A stretch of DNA of 64,000 bases from contig NZ_BMER01000004.1 in the NCBI RefSeq assembly GCF_014636865.1, forward strand, positions 434,001 through 498,000, written 5' to 3'. Within the stretch, counting starts at the first letter, position 1, and each line of letters opens with the position of its first letter. This document shows, one piece after another, positions 45,243 to 53,891 of this stretch. The notes beneath the pieces are model-generated. The model saw only the letters and a list, made by a program, of their open reading frames with translations. It was not told the origin of the DNA and made no database searches. This stretch comes from Parapedobacter pyrenivorans. Its GTDB lineage: Bacteria > Bacteroidota > Bacteroidia > Sphingobacteriales > Sphingobacteriaceae. The translations under genes were made by a program, and so were the position numbers.

Positions 45243-46238
45243 ATGCAGACATTGACGCAACAAATACCTGAAGGATCACGAAAAGAAGTAATGGCTTATT
45301 TAGAGCCGTTTATGCTGAATGAAATGAGTGATTACCTGAAGCCCGTAGAGGAAATGTGGCAACCCGCAGACTTTCTCCCGGATGCTTCAAGGGATACTTT
45401 TTTTCAGGAAGTAAAGGATCTGCAGGAAAGCGCTCGGGAATTGTCCTATGACCTGGTGGCTGTTCTGATTGGGGATACCATTACCGAAGAAGCATTACCT
45501 ACCTACGAATCATGGCTCACCATGGTGGAAGACGTCAACAAAAATGAGCAGGGCGGATGGATGAAATGGGTAAGGGCTTGGACGGCAGAAGAAAACCGTC
45601 ATGGAGACCTGCTTAATAAGTACCTGTACCTTTCCGGACGCGTGAATATGCGGGAAATGGAAATCTCGACGCAATATTTGTTGCAAGATGGCATCGAAAT
45701 CGGAACGGGCAATGACCCATACCGCAATTTTATCTATACCTCTTTCCAGGAACTCGCCACCAACGTATCGCATAGGCGGGTAGCGGCTTTCTCGAAAAAA
45801 GACGGAGACAGGTTACTGGCCAAGATGTGTGGCGTAATCGCGTCTGATGAAGCGCGTCATGCTAAAGCATACATGTCTTTTATTTCCAAAGCGATGGAGG
45901 TAGATCCCAGTGAGGTTATGCTGGCATTTGAAGACATGATGCGAAAAAAGATAGTCATGCCGGCGCTCTTGCTCCGGGAATCAGGGGAACCGCAAGGGGA
46001 AGCTTTTAGCCACTTCTCGGATGCAGCCCAACGATTGGGCGTGTACACGGCAATCGACTACGTGGATATCCTGAAAGAGTTATTGCTAGAATGGAAGGTA
46101 GAGTCTGTGAAGGAGCTGAATGAAGCCGGTGAACGTGCGCGGGATTACTTGGTTCGGCTGCCTGACCGGTTACTTCGCCTTGCCGATCGAATGAAGGTGC
46201 CAGATAAAAGCTACAGCTTTAAGTGGATACGTGCCTGA
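45243..46238 (+). CDS. Acyl-ACP desaturase (ferritin-like di-iron enzyme)
   Basis: 331 residues from ATG 45243; the frame extends upstream only with a TTG start that would overlap the inverted repeat. Two iron-binding motifs are seen: EENRH (116-120) and DEARH near residue 203, as in stearoyl-ACP 9-desaturases. It introduces a double bond into acyl-ACP using oxygen and ferredoxin. A dyad operator and a TAnnTTTG box lie upstream, so control by membrane-lipid status is plausible. It is divergent from the Nudix gene and converges with the DUF1543 gene. Confidence 0.88.
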   Translation: MQTLTQQIPEGSRKEVMAYLEPFMLNEMSDYLKPVEEMWQPADFLPDASRDTFFQEVKDLQESARELSYDLVAVLIGDTITEEALPTYESWLTMVEDVNKNEQGGWMKWVRAWTAEENRHGDLLNKYLYLSGRVNMREMEISTQYLLQDGIEIGTGNDPYRNFIYTSFQELATNVSHRRVAAFSKKDGDRLLAKMCGVIASDEARHAKAYMSFISKAMEVDPSEVMLAFEDMMRKKIVMPALLLRESGEPQGEAFSHFSDAAQRLGVYTAIDYVDILKELLLEWKVESVKELNEAGERARDYLVRLPDRLLRLADRMKVPDKSYSFKWIRA

Positions 46239-46245
46239 TGGTTGC

Positions 46246-46818
46246 CTATCTCCTATCCGTGTCGACCAACTTGCTTAGCTTGAGGTATCCAGGATGCAAT
46301 TCATCTTCCGATGAGATGGCGGTACTTTTTTCGACCAAGACCGCATATTTTTCTTTCAAATGAGGTGGAAGGACCTCTTCAATTTCGAAAATATCATCCA
46401 CATCAATCCCATATTTATCATCGATATGCGATGAAACGCGGTGTTTCCAAAACGTTTGGGCTTTGGCTTGTCTGATTGCCTCCGCAGTATTTGCTGCCAC
46501 GGAAAGGCATTTGTAGTGGTATTCCTCGAAATCGTTTTCCTTATAACCGCCAAGGTTTATAAAAAAAAGTTTGTGCTGTTCTTCGTTTTTTGACACATCT
46601 CCTCTCATCGTCACCCTTACTGAATATCTATCCACCATGTTCACCTCACGCCAAGCGTCGATGTGGATCTTACCATTCGCTTCCGGCCAAAAATCAATAA
46701 TAGCGGGCACTAGGTCTGTCAATGAGGTTCCGATGCCGAAAAAAATATCGTGTTGTTCCGTATGCCTGCCATACGGCTTGCAGCCGAGTAACAACATATA
46801 TAGTTTGATGCCATCCAT
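46246..46818 (-). CDS. DUF1543 family protein
   Basis: 190 residues from ATG 46818; a longer frame to 46872 has no family-like sequence before this Met. The start KLYMLLLGCKPYGRHTEQHD and IHIDAWREVNMVD match DUF1543. The function of the family is not known. It ends 7 bp from the desaturase stop and diverges from the NTF2-like lipoprotein; the promoter of that gene overlaps its start. Confidence 0.8.
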   Translation of the reverse strand: MDGIKLYMLLLGCKPYGRHTEQHDIFFGIGTSLTDLVPAIIDFWPEANGKIHIDAWREVNMVDRYSVRVTMRGDVSKNEEQHKLFFINLGGYKENDFEEYHYKCLSVAANTAEAIRQAKAQTFWKHRVSSHIDDKYGIDVDDIFEIEEVLPPHLKEKYAVLVEKSTAISSEDELHPGYLKLSKLVDTDRR

Positions 46819-46838
46819 GCTAAAAAGTAATATCTTTG
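46804..46838 (+). promoter_or_regulatory. Promoter of the NTF2-like lipoprotein gene
   Basis: TTTG (46804-46807) and TATCTTTG (46831-46838) lie 23 bp apart and match both Bacteroidota boxes. The ATG at 46858 is 20 bp downstream. The -33 box lies inside the start region of the divergent DUF1543 gene, so the two genes may influence each other. Confidence 0.6.
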
Positions 46839-46857
46839 TAAAGATAGAAATCCACCC

Positions 46858-47286
46858 ATGAAATTCCTCCATTTACTTTTAATCCTCTCTTCGCTGATCA
46901 GCGCTTGCTCGGACAGCAATACTACAGCCGAATCCGCTATTTTCGCTGCCATGCAAAAGCAAGAGACGGCATGGAATGCTGGAGATATCCACACCTTCAT
47001 GGAAACGTATTGGCACCACGACAGCTTGTTGTTTGTAGGCGGTGTCGGACCGGTATACGGATGGCAAAATACGCTCGACCGTTACCTCAAGACCTATCCG
47101 GATACTGTTGCCATGGGAAAGCTTAAGTTCAATATTATCCAGGTAAATCGGTTATCGTCAAATCATTATTTTGTATTAGGCAACTGGCAACTAACGCGTG
47201 CAATTGGGAATGCATCCGGTCATTTCACGTTGTTATTTGAAAAAATCGATAATAAATGGCTCATTGTTGCTGATCATTCGAGTTGA
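46858..47286 (+). CDS. NTF2-like (DUF4440/SnoaL) lipoprotein
   Basis: 142 residues. The lipobox is LISAC (Cys17), so it is probably a lipoprotein of the cell envelope. The mature part, IFAAMQKQETAWNAGDIHTFMETYW, then YVLGNWQLTRAIGNA-type strands (read here as YFVLGNWQLTRA) and FTLLFEKIDNKWLIVADHSS, is an NTF2-like cone fold as in DUF4440. Members bind small molecules or have enzyme-like pockets, but no ligand can be named. Its end overlaps the convergent CtlX gene by 26 bp. Confidence 0.78.
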   Translation: MKFLHLLLILSSLISACSDSNTTAESAIFAAMQKQETAWNAGDIHTFMETYWHHDSLLFVGGVGPVYGWQNTLDRYLKTYPDTVAMGKLKFNIIQVNRLSSNHYFVLGNWQLTRAIGNASGHFTLLFEKIDNKWLIVADHSS

Positions 47287-48181
47287 CGGGCAGGTATACT
47301 TCCGCCATCATACAACGTGCACTACCACCACCATATTGTTCTATGGTATCCAATGGAGAATGGATGATCGGATCAAATGATTCCAACTTCCTTACTTGCG
47401 CCAGTTGAAGCGAATGGAAAGCACGCGATGACATGACAAGAAAACTTTTCCCCTGCTTGTTTTCAACCTGCAGCATGTTACCTGCAAAATCGATCATCTG
47501 GGCCTGATTAATCGCTATGATACTTTTCCCCGACTCGTTCAGTGTTTTCATAACCGATAGACGGTCCGACTCGACAATGCTTTCCAGATTAATGACAGCA
47601 TAGCTATCCGCTATGCACATTAGCACATTGGTATGATATATGGCCCTTCCCTTTTCATCCACAGCATCAAAAACAACGGGCTTAAAGTTAAATTGGCGAC
47701 AAAACTCCAGAAACAATGATTCATCGGTACGGGGAGACCGGCAAGCATAAGCAATGCCGTTCTTTCGGTCGAGCACGAAGCTACCGGTTCCTTCCAGGAA
47801 TTTTCCTTCGGCTTCATGTTTGGTATAGTCGATTCGCCTATGAATCAAAAATACCCTTTCAATCGCATGGAGTACGCTCTGCTTGCGCTCTAGGCGCCTA
47901 TTTGCTGCAAACATAGGGTACAGTACCACCGATCCATCGTGGTGAAAAGATATCCAGTTGTTTGGAAAAATACTATCCGGCGTATGCGGCATCGGCGTAT
48001 CGGGTACGACCAATACATCGATATCGTTGTCACGGAGCTTCGCTACAAAAGCGTCAAACTCCCGAACAGCGCTATCTTGGACAACAACGGTATCTTCTAT
48101 ACCCTGCCTTTGGAATACGTTATTCACGGCGGTCTGTGCATTGTAAGCAAACTGGACTGGGCGAATCATTAAAATGGTCAT
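47261..48181 (-). CDS. ctlX: Citrulline hydrolase-like amidinotransferase-family protein (CtlX type)
   Basis: 306 residues. MIRPVQFAYN, DSIFPNNWISFH, LEGTGSFVLDR and the C-terminal GGGSARCMMAEVYLP with the catalytic Cys match the citrulline utilisation hydrolase CtlX group of the guanidine-modifying superfamily. It should act on citrulline or a related ureido compound. It lies 30 bp after the arginine deiminase stop, so the two probably form one arginine breakdown unit. The end overlaps the convergent NTF2-like gene. Confidence 0.82.
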   Translation of the reverse strand: MTILMIRPVQFAYNAQTAVNNVFQRQGIEDTVVVQDSAVREFDAFVAKLRDNDIDVLVVPDTPMPHTPDSIFPNNWISFHHDGSVVLYPMFAANRRLERKQSVLHAIERVFLIHRRIDYTKHEAEGKFLEGTGSFVLDRKNGIAYACRSPRTDESLFLEFCRQFNFKPVVFDAVDEKGRAIYHTNVLMCIADSYAVINLESIVESDRLSVMKTLNESGKSIIAINQAQMIDFAGNMLQVENKQGKSFLVMSSRAFHSLQLAQVRKLESFDPIIHSPLDTIEQYGGGSARCMMAEVYLPVNSNDQQQ

Positions 48182-48211
48182 GTCCTAAACGGTGTTAGTG
48201 CAAAACAGCCA

Positions 48212-49654
48212 TCAGTCTCTAAGCAGTGGCATACTCATACAGTGAAACCCGCCCCTGGCGCGCGATAACTCTGCTGATGGCATCAGCACTAAGGTGTCGC
48301 TCAACTCATCCACGCATATACGGCCGGCTTCCAAATCGGCGAGCAGATCTTTTACATCTACGATGTCGAAGCCGGCCGCTCGAAATGCGTCGGTGGTTTT
48401 ATCATTCCGATCGTACCCTAATACCACTCCCTCCCTGATTGCCAGTAGATTGCAACTATCTGTCCATTGTTCGCGCGCGTCGTAGGGGAACTCATTATTG
48501 CCTGATAAGATGATTCGCACGCTTTCTGGAGCACACCCCAGGTCATCCACACTGATCGCTACCAATAAGTCTTCCAACGAATGAAAACGCCGCGGCTCAG
48601 ATTCCTTTCCCTTTTCAAATTGAAGAATTTCCAACTCGTCTATACGATGTGGCTGGATACGGAGGGCCCGATGTACCTCGTCTGTCTGCAGTCCTTTAAT
48701 GCGTTCGGTTGAAAAATCACCCAGCATTACCCATACATTCCGCTTCACCTGAGTAAACACCGTATCGATATGCATATAATCACGTTTCCGAGGAATTTTC
48801 ACAATGGTAACCTTCTTTACTACGTTTTTGTCAAATAACTTTCTTACTGCTTGCGCAGCCGCTTCACTATTCGTCCGCTCACTTACCCCGATCAATACGT
48901 GATCTCCGCTTACAACCATCACATCCCCACCTTCTAATGTCACTCTCTCCACTTCCGTATCGTTGGGTAGTAGGAAATGATGTGGAGTGTCCGTCAATTC
49001 GATGATCTTATCGCTATATGCTGCAAATATTGGATGATGGAAGAAAATATACTTGGCTATGAGTGCCTCCCGTTTACGCGCTTCTTTCATCGGCTTATTG
49101 AGCAGGATGTGATCGTTAATCACAATACCGATGTCGCGTGTAAAAATGAAGTTCGGTATTGGCGGAAAAATCATCTCGCTTTCATTGGGTGTGCCGCTGA
49201 AAAAAACCCTAGCCAAGGTGGCGGGACTATACCCCATCAGCTCACGCTGCACGTGATAGCTACACGCCTCGATAGCACAAACCGAAGCCACCAATTGATT
49301 TTTAATCGACACGTCATCAAGTATTTCCGAAAGTAATTCCTGCAATTCAACGACCTGCTCGGAACGGTAAAAGTCAGCGTGGTCTGGTTTATAGAAATTC
49401 CGGTGATTTTCCGTTGCATCAATGATCGCCAGTTGTCCCTTTATCTTTTCATCGTCCAAAAAGTACAGCAATAACTTAATGTAGTAATCATATTCATTAC
49501 GCCGGATCGTGTTTAAATGAACGATGTCTTCAAACAACCAATCTTGCGCTTTGGAAGGGACGACCCGACCTAATCCACTATCGGGACTATGGACCAATAC
49601 TTTTCGCAACCGGCCTGTTTCTGACGATACGTAAATGGCATCACGATTACGCAT
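48212..49654 (-). CDS. Arginine deiminase-family protein
   Basis: 480 residues. The family motifs are all present: FTRD (171-174), EGGD (241-244), HID (295-297) and the catalytic Cys472 in GGFHCMSMPL. The enzyme converts arginine to citrulline and ammonia. It is somewhat longer than classic ArcA (about 410), with extra residues in the N-terminal 170. CtlX follows directly, so citrulline may be broken down in turn. No carbamate kinase or ornithine transcarbamylase gene is nearby, so this is not the usual ADI operon. Confidence 0.85.
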   Translation of the reverse strand: MRNRDAIYVSSETGRLRKVLVHSPDSGLGRVVPSKAQDWLFEDIVHLNTIRRNEYDYYIKLLLYFLDDEKIKGQLAIIDATENHRNFYKPDHADFYRSEQVVELQELLSEILDDVSIKNQLVASVCAIEACSYHVQRELMGYSPATLARVFFSGTPNESEMIFPPIPNFIFTRDIGIVINDHILLNKPMKEARKREALIAKYIFFHHPIFAAYSDKIIELTDTPHHFLLPNDTEVERVTLEGGDVMVVSGDHVLIGVSERTNSEAAAQAVRKLFDKNVVKKVTIVKIPRKRDYMHIDTVFTQVKRNVWVMLGDFSTERIKGLQTDEVHRALRIQPHRIDELEILQFEKGKESEPRRFHSLEDLLVAISVDDLGCAPESVRIILSGNNEFPYDAREQWTDSCNLLAIREGVVLGYDRNDKTTDAFRAAGFDIVDVKDLLADLEAGRICVDELSDTLVLMPSAELSRARGGFHCMSMPLLRD

Positions 49655-49750
49655 ACTGACAATTTATTGGAAAAGGGCAAGATACAAAATTTGCTGGATA
49701 TTGGTTGAAGAGTATACCCCAATTAATCTACAATTTGCATGCAATTTATA

Positions 49751-49783
49751 AGGGTTTTCTAGGGGTTTTCTAGGGGTTTTTTA
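49751..49783. repeat. Three tandem copies of an 11-bp repeat
   Basis: Units AGGGTTTTCTA, GGGGTTTTCTA and GGGGTTTTTTA lie head to tail in the divergent region between the arginine deiminase gene and the DUF6266 gene (49655-49903). A 10-bp palindrome, TTGCATGCAA, lies just left at 49735-49744. They may be regulator sites or a slippage tract. Confidence 0.6.
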
Positions 49784-49852
49784 GGTAATTGATACATAGT
49801 TATTCCTTAAAATTATTAAAGAAGTATGATTTAATTCATTTTTGAATTTTAT

Positions 49853-49883
49853 TTTGTCGTATTTATTTTTTACATTAGCTTGG
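49853..49883 (+). promoter_or_regulatory. Possible promoter of the DUF6266 gene
   Basis: TTTG (49853-49856) and TAGCTTGG (49876-49883) are 19 bp apart. The -7 box matches TAnnTTTG in all but one position. The ATG at 49904 follows after 20 bp. Confidence 0.4.
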
Positions 49884-49903
49884 TAATCAATGATAACTCA
49901 GTT

Positions 49904-50548
49904 ATGGCAACTTTCAAAAACGGTGTAAATGGCAGTTTCAGCGGGAGGGTGGGCAACGTAATCGGCTATCAATGGCGTGGCATCAACGTAATGCGCGCAC
50001 TACCAAGAAAATCCAACAAACCACGCAGCGAAAAGCAACTGGCAAACGAAATGCGCATGAAGCTTGCGATGTCTTTCCTTTCGCCCCTAAGCGGTCTGAT
50101 CGCGGTGGGTTATCAGCAGGCCGCCGATGGGCTGCCGATGACACCGTTCAACATCGCCTTGTCGTACCACAAGAAGCATGCGATCGGAGGTGAATATCCG
50201 GACTTATATTTCGATTACAGCAAGGCGATCATCAGCACCGGGGCTCTTACCCCTGCCGAAGCGCTCGCAGCCGAGTGGACCGACGAAGGGCTGGCCGTTT
50301 CATGGCACGCTTCTCCGCAAGATGGGAACCTCGTGAATAGTCAGAATACGACCATCATATGGTGTCTTGCCACCAACGAGAAATGGGATATCCGTACGTC
50401 CGGCATCACGCGGGGTATGGGCCGATACCTTTTTCCCTTGCCGCAAGACGTGATCGGAGCAGATGTCCATGTGTACCTGGCTTTCAACAAAGCACTATCC
50501 AGTGAAATGTCCGAAAGCCGGCACGTGCAGGTACAGGCGAACAGCTAA
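49904..50548 (+). CDS. DUF6266 family protein
   Basis: 214 residues from ATG 49904; the open frame starts with a TTG at 49880 inside the promoter region. The N-terminus, with GVNGSFSGRVGNVIGYQW and RALPRKSNKPRSEKQL, is the hallmark of DUF6266, found in Bacteroidota. No signal peptide. The N-terminal 50 residues are basic, and the rest looks like strands of one or two beta-sandwich domains. The function is unknown. Confidence 0.8.
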   Translation: MATFKNGVNGSFSGRVGNVIGYQWRGINVMRALPRKSNKPRSEKQLANEMRMKLAMSFLSPLSGLIAVGYQQAADGLPMTPFNIALSYHKKHAIGGEYPDLYFDYSKAIISTGALTPAEALAAEWTDEGLAVSWHASPQDGNLVNSQNTTIIWCLATNEKWDIRTSGITRGMGRYLFPLPQDVIGADVHVYLAFNKALSSEMSESRHVQVQANS

Positions 50549-50585
50549 CGAACGCAACAACATGTAGCGGCCGTAGTGTTAGCAA

Positions 50586-51971
50586 TTAGATGCCAACTAT
50601 GGCCTGGATTTCTTCCATGATCTGTCGGGCAATGGCTTGCGCCTTTTCCGGAGTCGAGCCTTCCGAATAAATCCGGATAATCGGTTCGGTGTTGGATTTC
50701 CGGAGATGAACCCATTCCTGTTCAAAATCTATTTTCAAACCGTCTATCGTACTATGCGGTACATCTTTATACCGTTGCTGCATAGTGGCCAACAGCCCGT
50801 CGATGTCCAGTCCCGGCGTAAGCGTGATCTTATTTTTAGACATGTAATATTGCGGATAGCTTGCTCGCAATTCGGAAATACGCTTACGGCTCTTCGCTAA
50901 ATGCGTAAGGAAAAGCGCAATCCCGGCCAACGCATCCCTCCCGTAGTGTATCGCAGGGTAGATAACCCCACCATTACCCTCCCCTCCGATTACCGCACCG
51001 ACTTCCTTCATTTTGGTCACTACGTTAACTTCGCCTACGGCTGCTGCATGGTATTGAAAGCCCTGGTTGATGGTTACATCCCGCAATGCTCTCGTCGATG
51101 AGAGATTGGACACCGTATGTCCAGGCGTGTGCTGAAGTACATAGTCAGCCACCGCGACTAATGTATATTCCTCGCCAAACATCGCTCCATCTTCCATCAC
51201 AAAACAGAGCCGGTCTACATCGGGGTCGACTGCAATGCCCATATCAGCGTTTTTATCAACGACCAATGCGGATAAATCGGTCAAATTTTCTGCAAGTGGC
51301 TCCGGGTTGTGGGGAAAAAGTCCGTTTGGTTCACAATAAATTTCATGAATAGTCCCTACGCCAAGTGCCGCCAATAAAGCAGGTACAAAAACTCCCCCGG
51401 TTGAATTGACAGCATCCACAGCGATCTTGAAATCCGCCTTTCGAATCGCTTCGACATCGACCAATGGCAGAGCCAATATCTGATCGATGTGCTTCTGCAA
51501 ATAACTATTGTCAGTGGTCACACGGCCTAGATTACTTACTTCGGCAAAATCAAAATCCAGGTTTTCGGCCATATCCAGCACTTGTCTACCCTGTGCATCG
51601 TTAATGAATTCGCCAGCGCTGTTAAGCAGCTTTAAAGCATTCCACTGAGCCGGATTATGGCTCGCAGTAAGGATGATCCCCCCACCAGCACCTTCCTGCG
51701 GTACGGCTATCTCCACTGTCGGTGTGGTAGATAAACCCAAGTCGACCACATCGATCCCCATACTCTGCAGTGTCCCAACTACCAGGTTTCGTACCATCTC
51801 ACCAGAAATGCGCGCATCACGGCCGATAACAAGCTTACTGATTCCGGTTTCCTGTTGGATAAAACGACCAAACGCGGCAGTAAACTTAACGATATCAATA
51901 GGAGTGAATGCATCACCCGGCTGCCCGCCGATGGTACCTCTAATACCCGAAATGGATTTGATTAATGTCAT
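50586..51971 (-). CDS. glmM: Phosphoglucosamine mutase-type phosphohexomutase
   Basis: 461 residues. The four-domain alpha-D-phosphohexomutase pattern is complete: the active Ser in LTASHNPAQWNALK, the metal loop DPDVDRL, the sugar-binding GEGNGGVIYP, and the phosphate-binding RKSNTEPIIRIYSEG. In Bacteroidota this group is the GlmM enzyme that makes glucosamine-1-phosphate for UDP-GlcNAc. A phosphomannomutase or phosphoglucomutase role is not excluded by these motifs. It is monocistronic and divergent from the PAP2 gene. Confidence 0.85.
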   Translation of the reverse strand: MTLIKSISGIRGTIGGQPGDAFTPIDIVKFTAAFGRFIQQETGISKLVIGRDARISGEMVRNLVVGTLQSMGIDVVDLGLSTTPTVEIAVPQEGAGGGIILTASHNPAQWNALKLLNSAGEFINDAQGRQVLDMAENLDFDFAEVSNLGRVTTDNSYLQKHIDQILALPLVDVEAIRKADFKIAVDAVNSTGGVFVPALLAALGVGTIHEIYCEPNGLFPHNPEPLAENLTDLSALVVDKNADMGIAVDPDVDRLCFVMEDGAMFGEEYTLVAVADYVLQHTPGHTVSNLSSTRALRDVTINQGFQYHAAAVGEVNVVTKMKEVGAVIGGEGNGGVIYPAIHYGRDALAGIALFLTHLAKSRKRISELRASYPQYYMSKNKITLTPGLDIDGLLATMQQRYKDVPHSTIDGLKIDFEQEWVHLRKSNTEPIIRIYSEGSTPEKAQAIARQIMEEIQAIVGI

Positions 51972-52037
51972 GTTGGTCTTTGCTTTTTTGCGGCGATAAA
52001 AATAGGCATATTGTTCGGTATTTTTAAATTCATTCCG

Positions 52038-52071
52038 TTTGATTGGATTTCCGAATTTATTTTTACTTTTG
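52038..52071 (+). promoter_or_regulatory. Promoter of the PAP2-ZIP operon
   Basis: TTTG (52038-52041) and TACTTTTG (52064-52071) match both Bacteroidota boxes at 22 bp spacing. The ATG at 52093 is 22 bp downstream. Confidence 0.6.
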
Positions 52072-52092
52072 TTGCAACTTTGTTTAATTTAT

Positions 52093-52677
52093 ATGATCGA
52101 CCAACTCATTGCATTAGATCAAGAAGCCTTTTTGGCCATTAACCAAGGGTTAAGTAATGTATTTTTTGATTGGCTGATGCCTATCTTGCGCAACCCTTTT
52201 ACCTGGGCCCCCCTGTACCTCTTCATTGTTATTTTCTGCATTAAAAATTACAAAAAGACTGGCGTGTTGATTGTCCTTTTTATATTGATCACATTTGGTA
52301 TTGCCGACCAGCTCTCGTCTTCGGTCATCAAGAAATCAGTCAAGCGCGTGAGGCCGTGCAACGATATCGAGTTCAAGGAAGAAATCAATTTACGTGTGCG
52401 TTGCAGCGGTGGCTACAGCTTTACGTCGTCACATGCTACCAATCATTTTGCCATGGCCATGGTAATGATCATGATCTTTTACAAACGGTGGAAACATATT
52501 TTATGGCTTGGCTTGCTATGGGCAGCGCTCGTTAGCATTGCCCAAGTATATGTGGGCGTCCATTATCCTTTGGACATCGTAGCTGGCGCGTTATTGGGAA
52601 GTTTAATAGGTTGCGTTACGGGGCTGGCGTTCCGCTTTATCAGCCCTAACTTGACACCGGTAACGCATACGTCATGA
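52093..52677 (+). CDS. PAP2-family membrane phosphatase
   Basis: 194 residues from ATG 52093; the longer frame begins with TTG 52039 inside the promoter. Five or six membrane helices. Catalytic motifs: KSVKRVRP, FTSSHATNHF and VGVHYPLDIVAG. The SSHATN block replaces the more usual PSGH. Members dephosphorylate lipid phosphates such as undecaprenyl diphosphate or lipid A phosphates. The stop overlaps the ZIP start by four bases (52674-52677). Confidence 0.87.
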   Translation: MIDQLIALDQEAFLAINQGLSNVFFDWLMPILRNPFTWAPLYLFIVIFCIKNYKKTGVLIVLFILITFGIADQLSSSVIKKSVKRVRPCNDIEFKEEINLRVRCSGGYSFTSSHATNHFAMAMVMIMIFYKRWKHILWLGLLWAALVSIAQVYVGVHYPLDIVAGALLGSLIGCVTGLAFRFISPNLTPVTHTS

Positions 52678-53417
52678 GTTCCATCTTGATTATTGCCATT
52701 CTATTCACTTCCGCATTCGCTAGCGGGGTTTCTGTTTTTTTTGTGAGGCGCGATAATACGAACGCCCTCAAGCTTATTCTCGCTTTCAGTGGTGCGTACC
52801 TATTTTCCATCACCGTCTTACACTTAATTCCACACGTATATCATACTCACAGCTCACACAACGAGACCATAGGCTTATTTGTATTATTGGGTTTTCTGTT
52901 TCAACTGGGTATGGAGCAGTTTTCTCATGGTATAGAACATGGACACATCCATCATTCCCAAAAAGCAGGCGGAATCTTTCCCTTGGGGATCATGTTGAGC
53001 CTTTGTCTGCATGCCCTGCTGGAAGGCATGCCTTTAGCATCGGGCCACCAAGGAGCATTGACTTTTGGCATCGCGTTGCACCATGTACCGGCAGCCTTTG
53101 CCCTAGGGAGTCTACTGCTTAACACCTCACTACACAAAAGGCACATCATTGCATTATTGGCGGTATTTGCTTTAATGACCCCGCTAGGCTACCTCATAAG
53201 CAGTGCAATCGCCTCAGGTGATATCGGTCATATCGAGCAGTATTTTGACCGCATGATGGCGGTCGTGATCGGTATTTTTCTTCATATTTCTACAACGATC
53301 CTATTCGAATCAGGATCAGCCGATCATCACAAATTCAATAGAAAGAAAATGATCGCTGTTGTATTGGGTGTCGCGGCCTCGCTATTGAATTTCTTGTTTG
53401 ATTCACACGGACATTAG
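52674..53417 (+). CDS. ZIP-family metal transporter
   Basis: 247 residues with about eight membrane helices. His-rich loop HGIEHGHIHHS, then HALLEGMPLASG and ALHHVPAAFALG carry the metal-binding residues of helices 4 and 5 of the ZIP family. It should import zinc or another divalent metal. Its ATG overlaps the PAP2 stop. It converges with the MarR gene, 6 bp away. Confidence 0.88.
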   Translation: MSSILIIAILFTSAFASGVSVFFVRRDNTNALKLILAFSGAYLFSITVLHLIPHVYHTHSSHNETIGLFVLLGFLFQLGMEQFSHGIEHGHIHHSQKAGGIFPLGIMLSLCLHALLEGMPLASGHQGALTFGIALHHVPAAFALGSLLLNTSLHKRHIIALLAVFALMTPLGYLISSAIASGDIGHIEQYFDRMMAVVIGIFLHISTTILFESGSADHHKFNRKKMIAVVLGVAASLLNFLFDSHGH

Positions 53418-53423
53418 GGTCAC

Positions 53424-53876
53424 TTATCCCCCGCGCATTTTATCGAGCAATTCATTAAGTACTTGACATTCTGATTCAGTGATGTTTTCATGGAGGACGT
53501 CCATCATCATCATGCTCTCATCCAAATTAGCTAGAGCGTCTAACCCCTTTGAAGTAATCTTAACATCAACTGCACGTCGGTCGATGGCAGATTTACCCCT
53601 GGAAACCATTCCCTTCGCTACTAACCGATTAATAATTCGGGATACATCAGGCATTTTATCCAGCATTCGTTGCTTAAGCAGGCTATTGGTTATCGGATTA
53701 GGATATTGCCCTCTCAATATACGAAGTACGTTGAATTGTTGTAAGGTGATTTGCTGTGCGTTTGCCCTTCTCTCCAAAATATCGGTAATCCAATTGCTGG
53801 TAAACACAATATTTATTGTAGCCTTATGTCGTTCGTTAAGGAACTTTCGGGTCTGGATTTCCTCTTCTATTTTCAT
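53424..53876 (-). CDS. MarR-family transcriptional regulator
   Basis: 150 residues. Winged-helix core: ITLQQFNVLRILRG, MPDVSRIINRLVAKGMV and KSAIDRRAVDVKITSKG, the MarR recognition helix and wing. It is the last gene of the mqnE operon, 15 bp after mqnA. The target and ligand are unknown; autoregulation or control of menaquinone supply are possibilities. Confidence 0.87.
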   Translation of the reverse strand: MKIEEEIQTRKFLNERHKATINIVFTSNWITDILERRANAQQITLQQFNVLRILRGQYPNPITNSLLKQRMLDKMPDVSRIINRLVAKGMVSRGKSAIDRRAVDVKITSKGLDALANLDESMMMMDVLHENITESECQVLNELLDKMRGG

Positions 53877-53891
53877 CGGAAATAATTTATT

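Noticed and set aside
50549-50585. A possible stem around GCGGCC between the DUF6266 and glmM genes
   Set aside because: The arms pair only imperfectly and no T-run follows, so no terminator is called.
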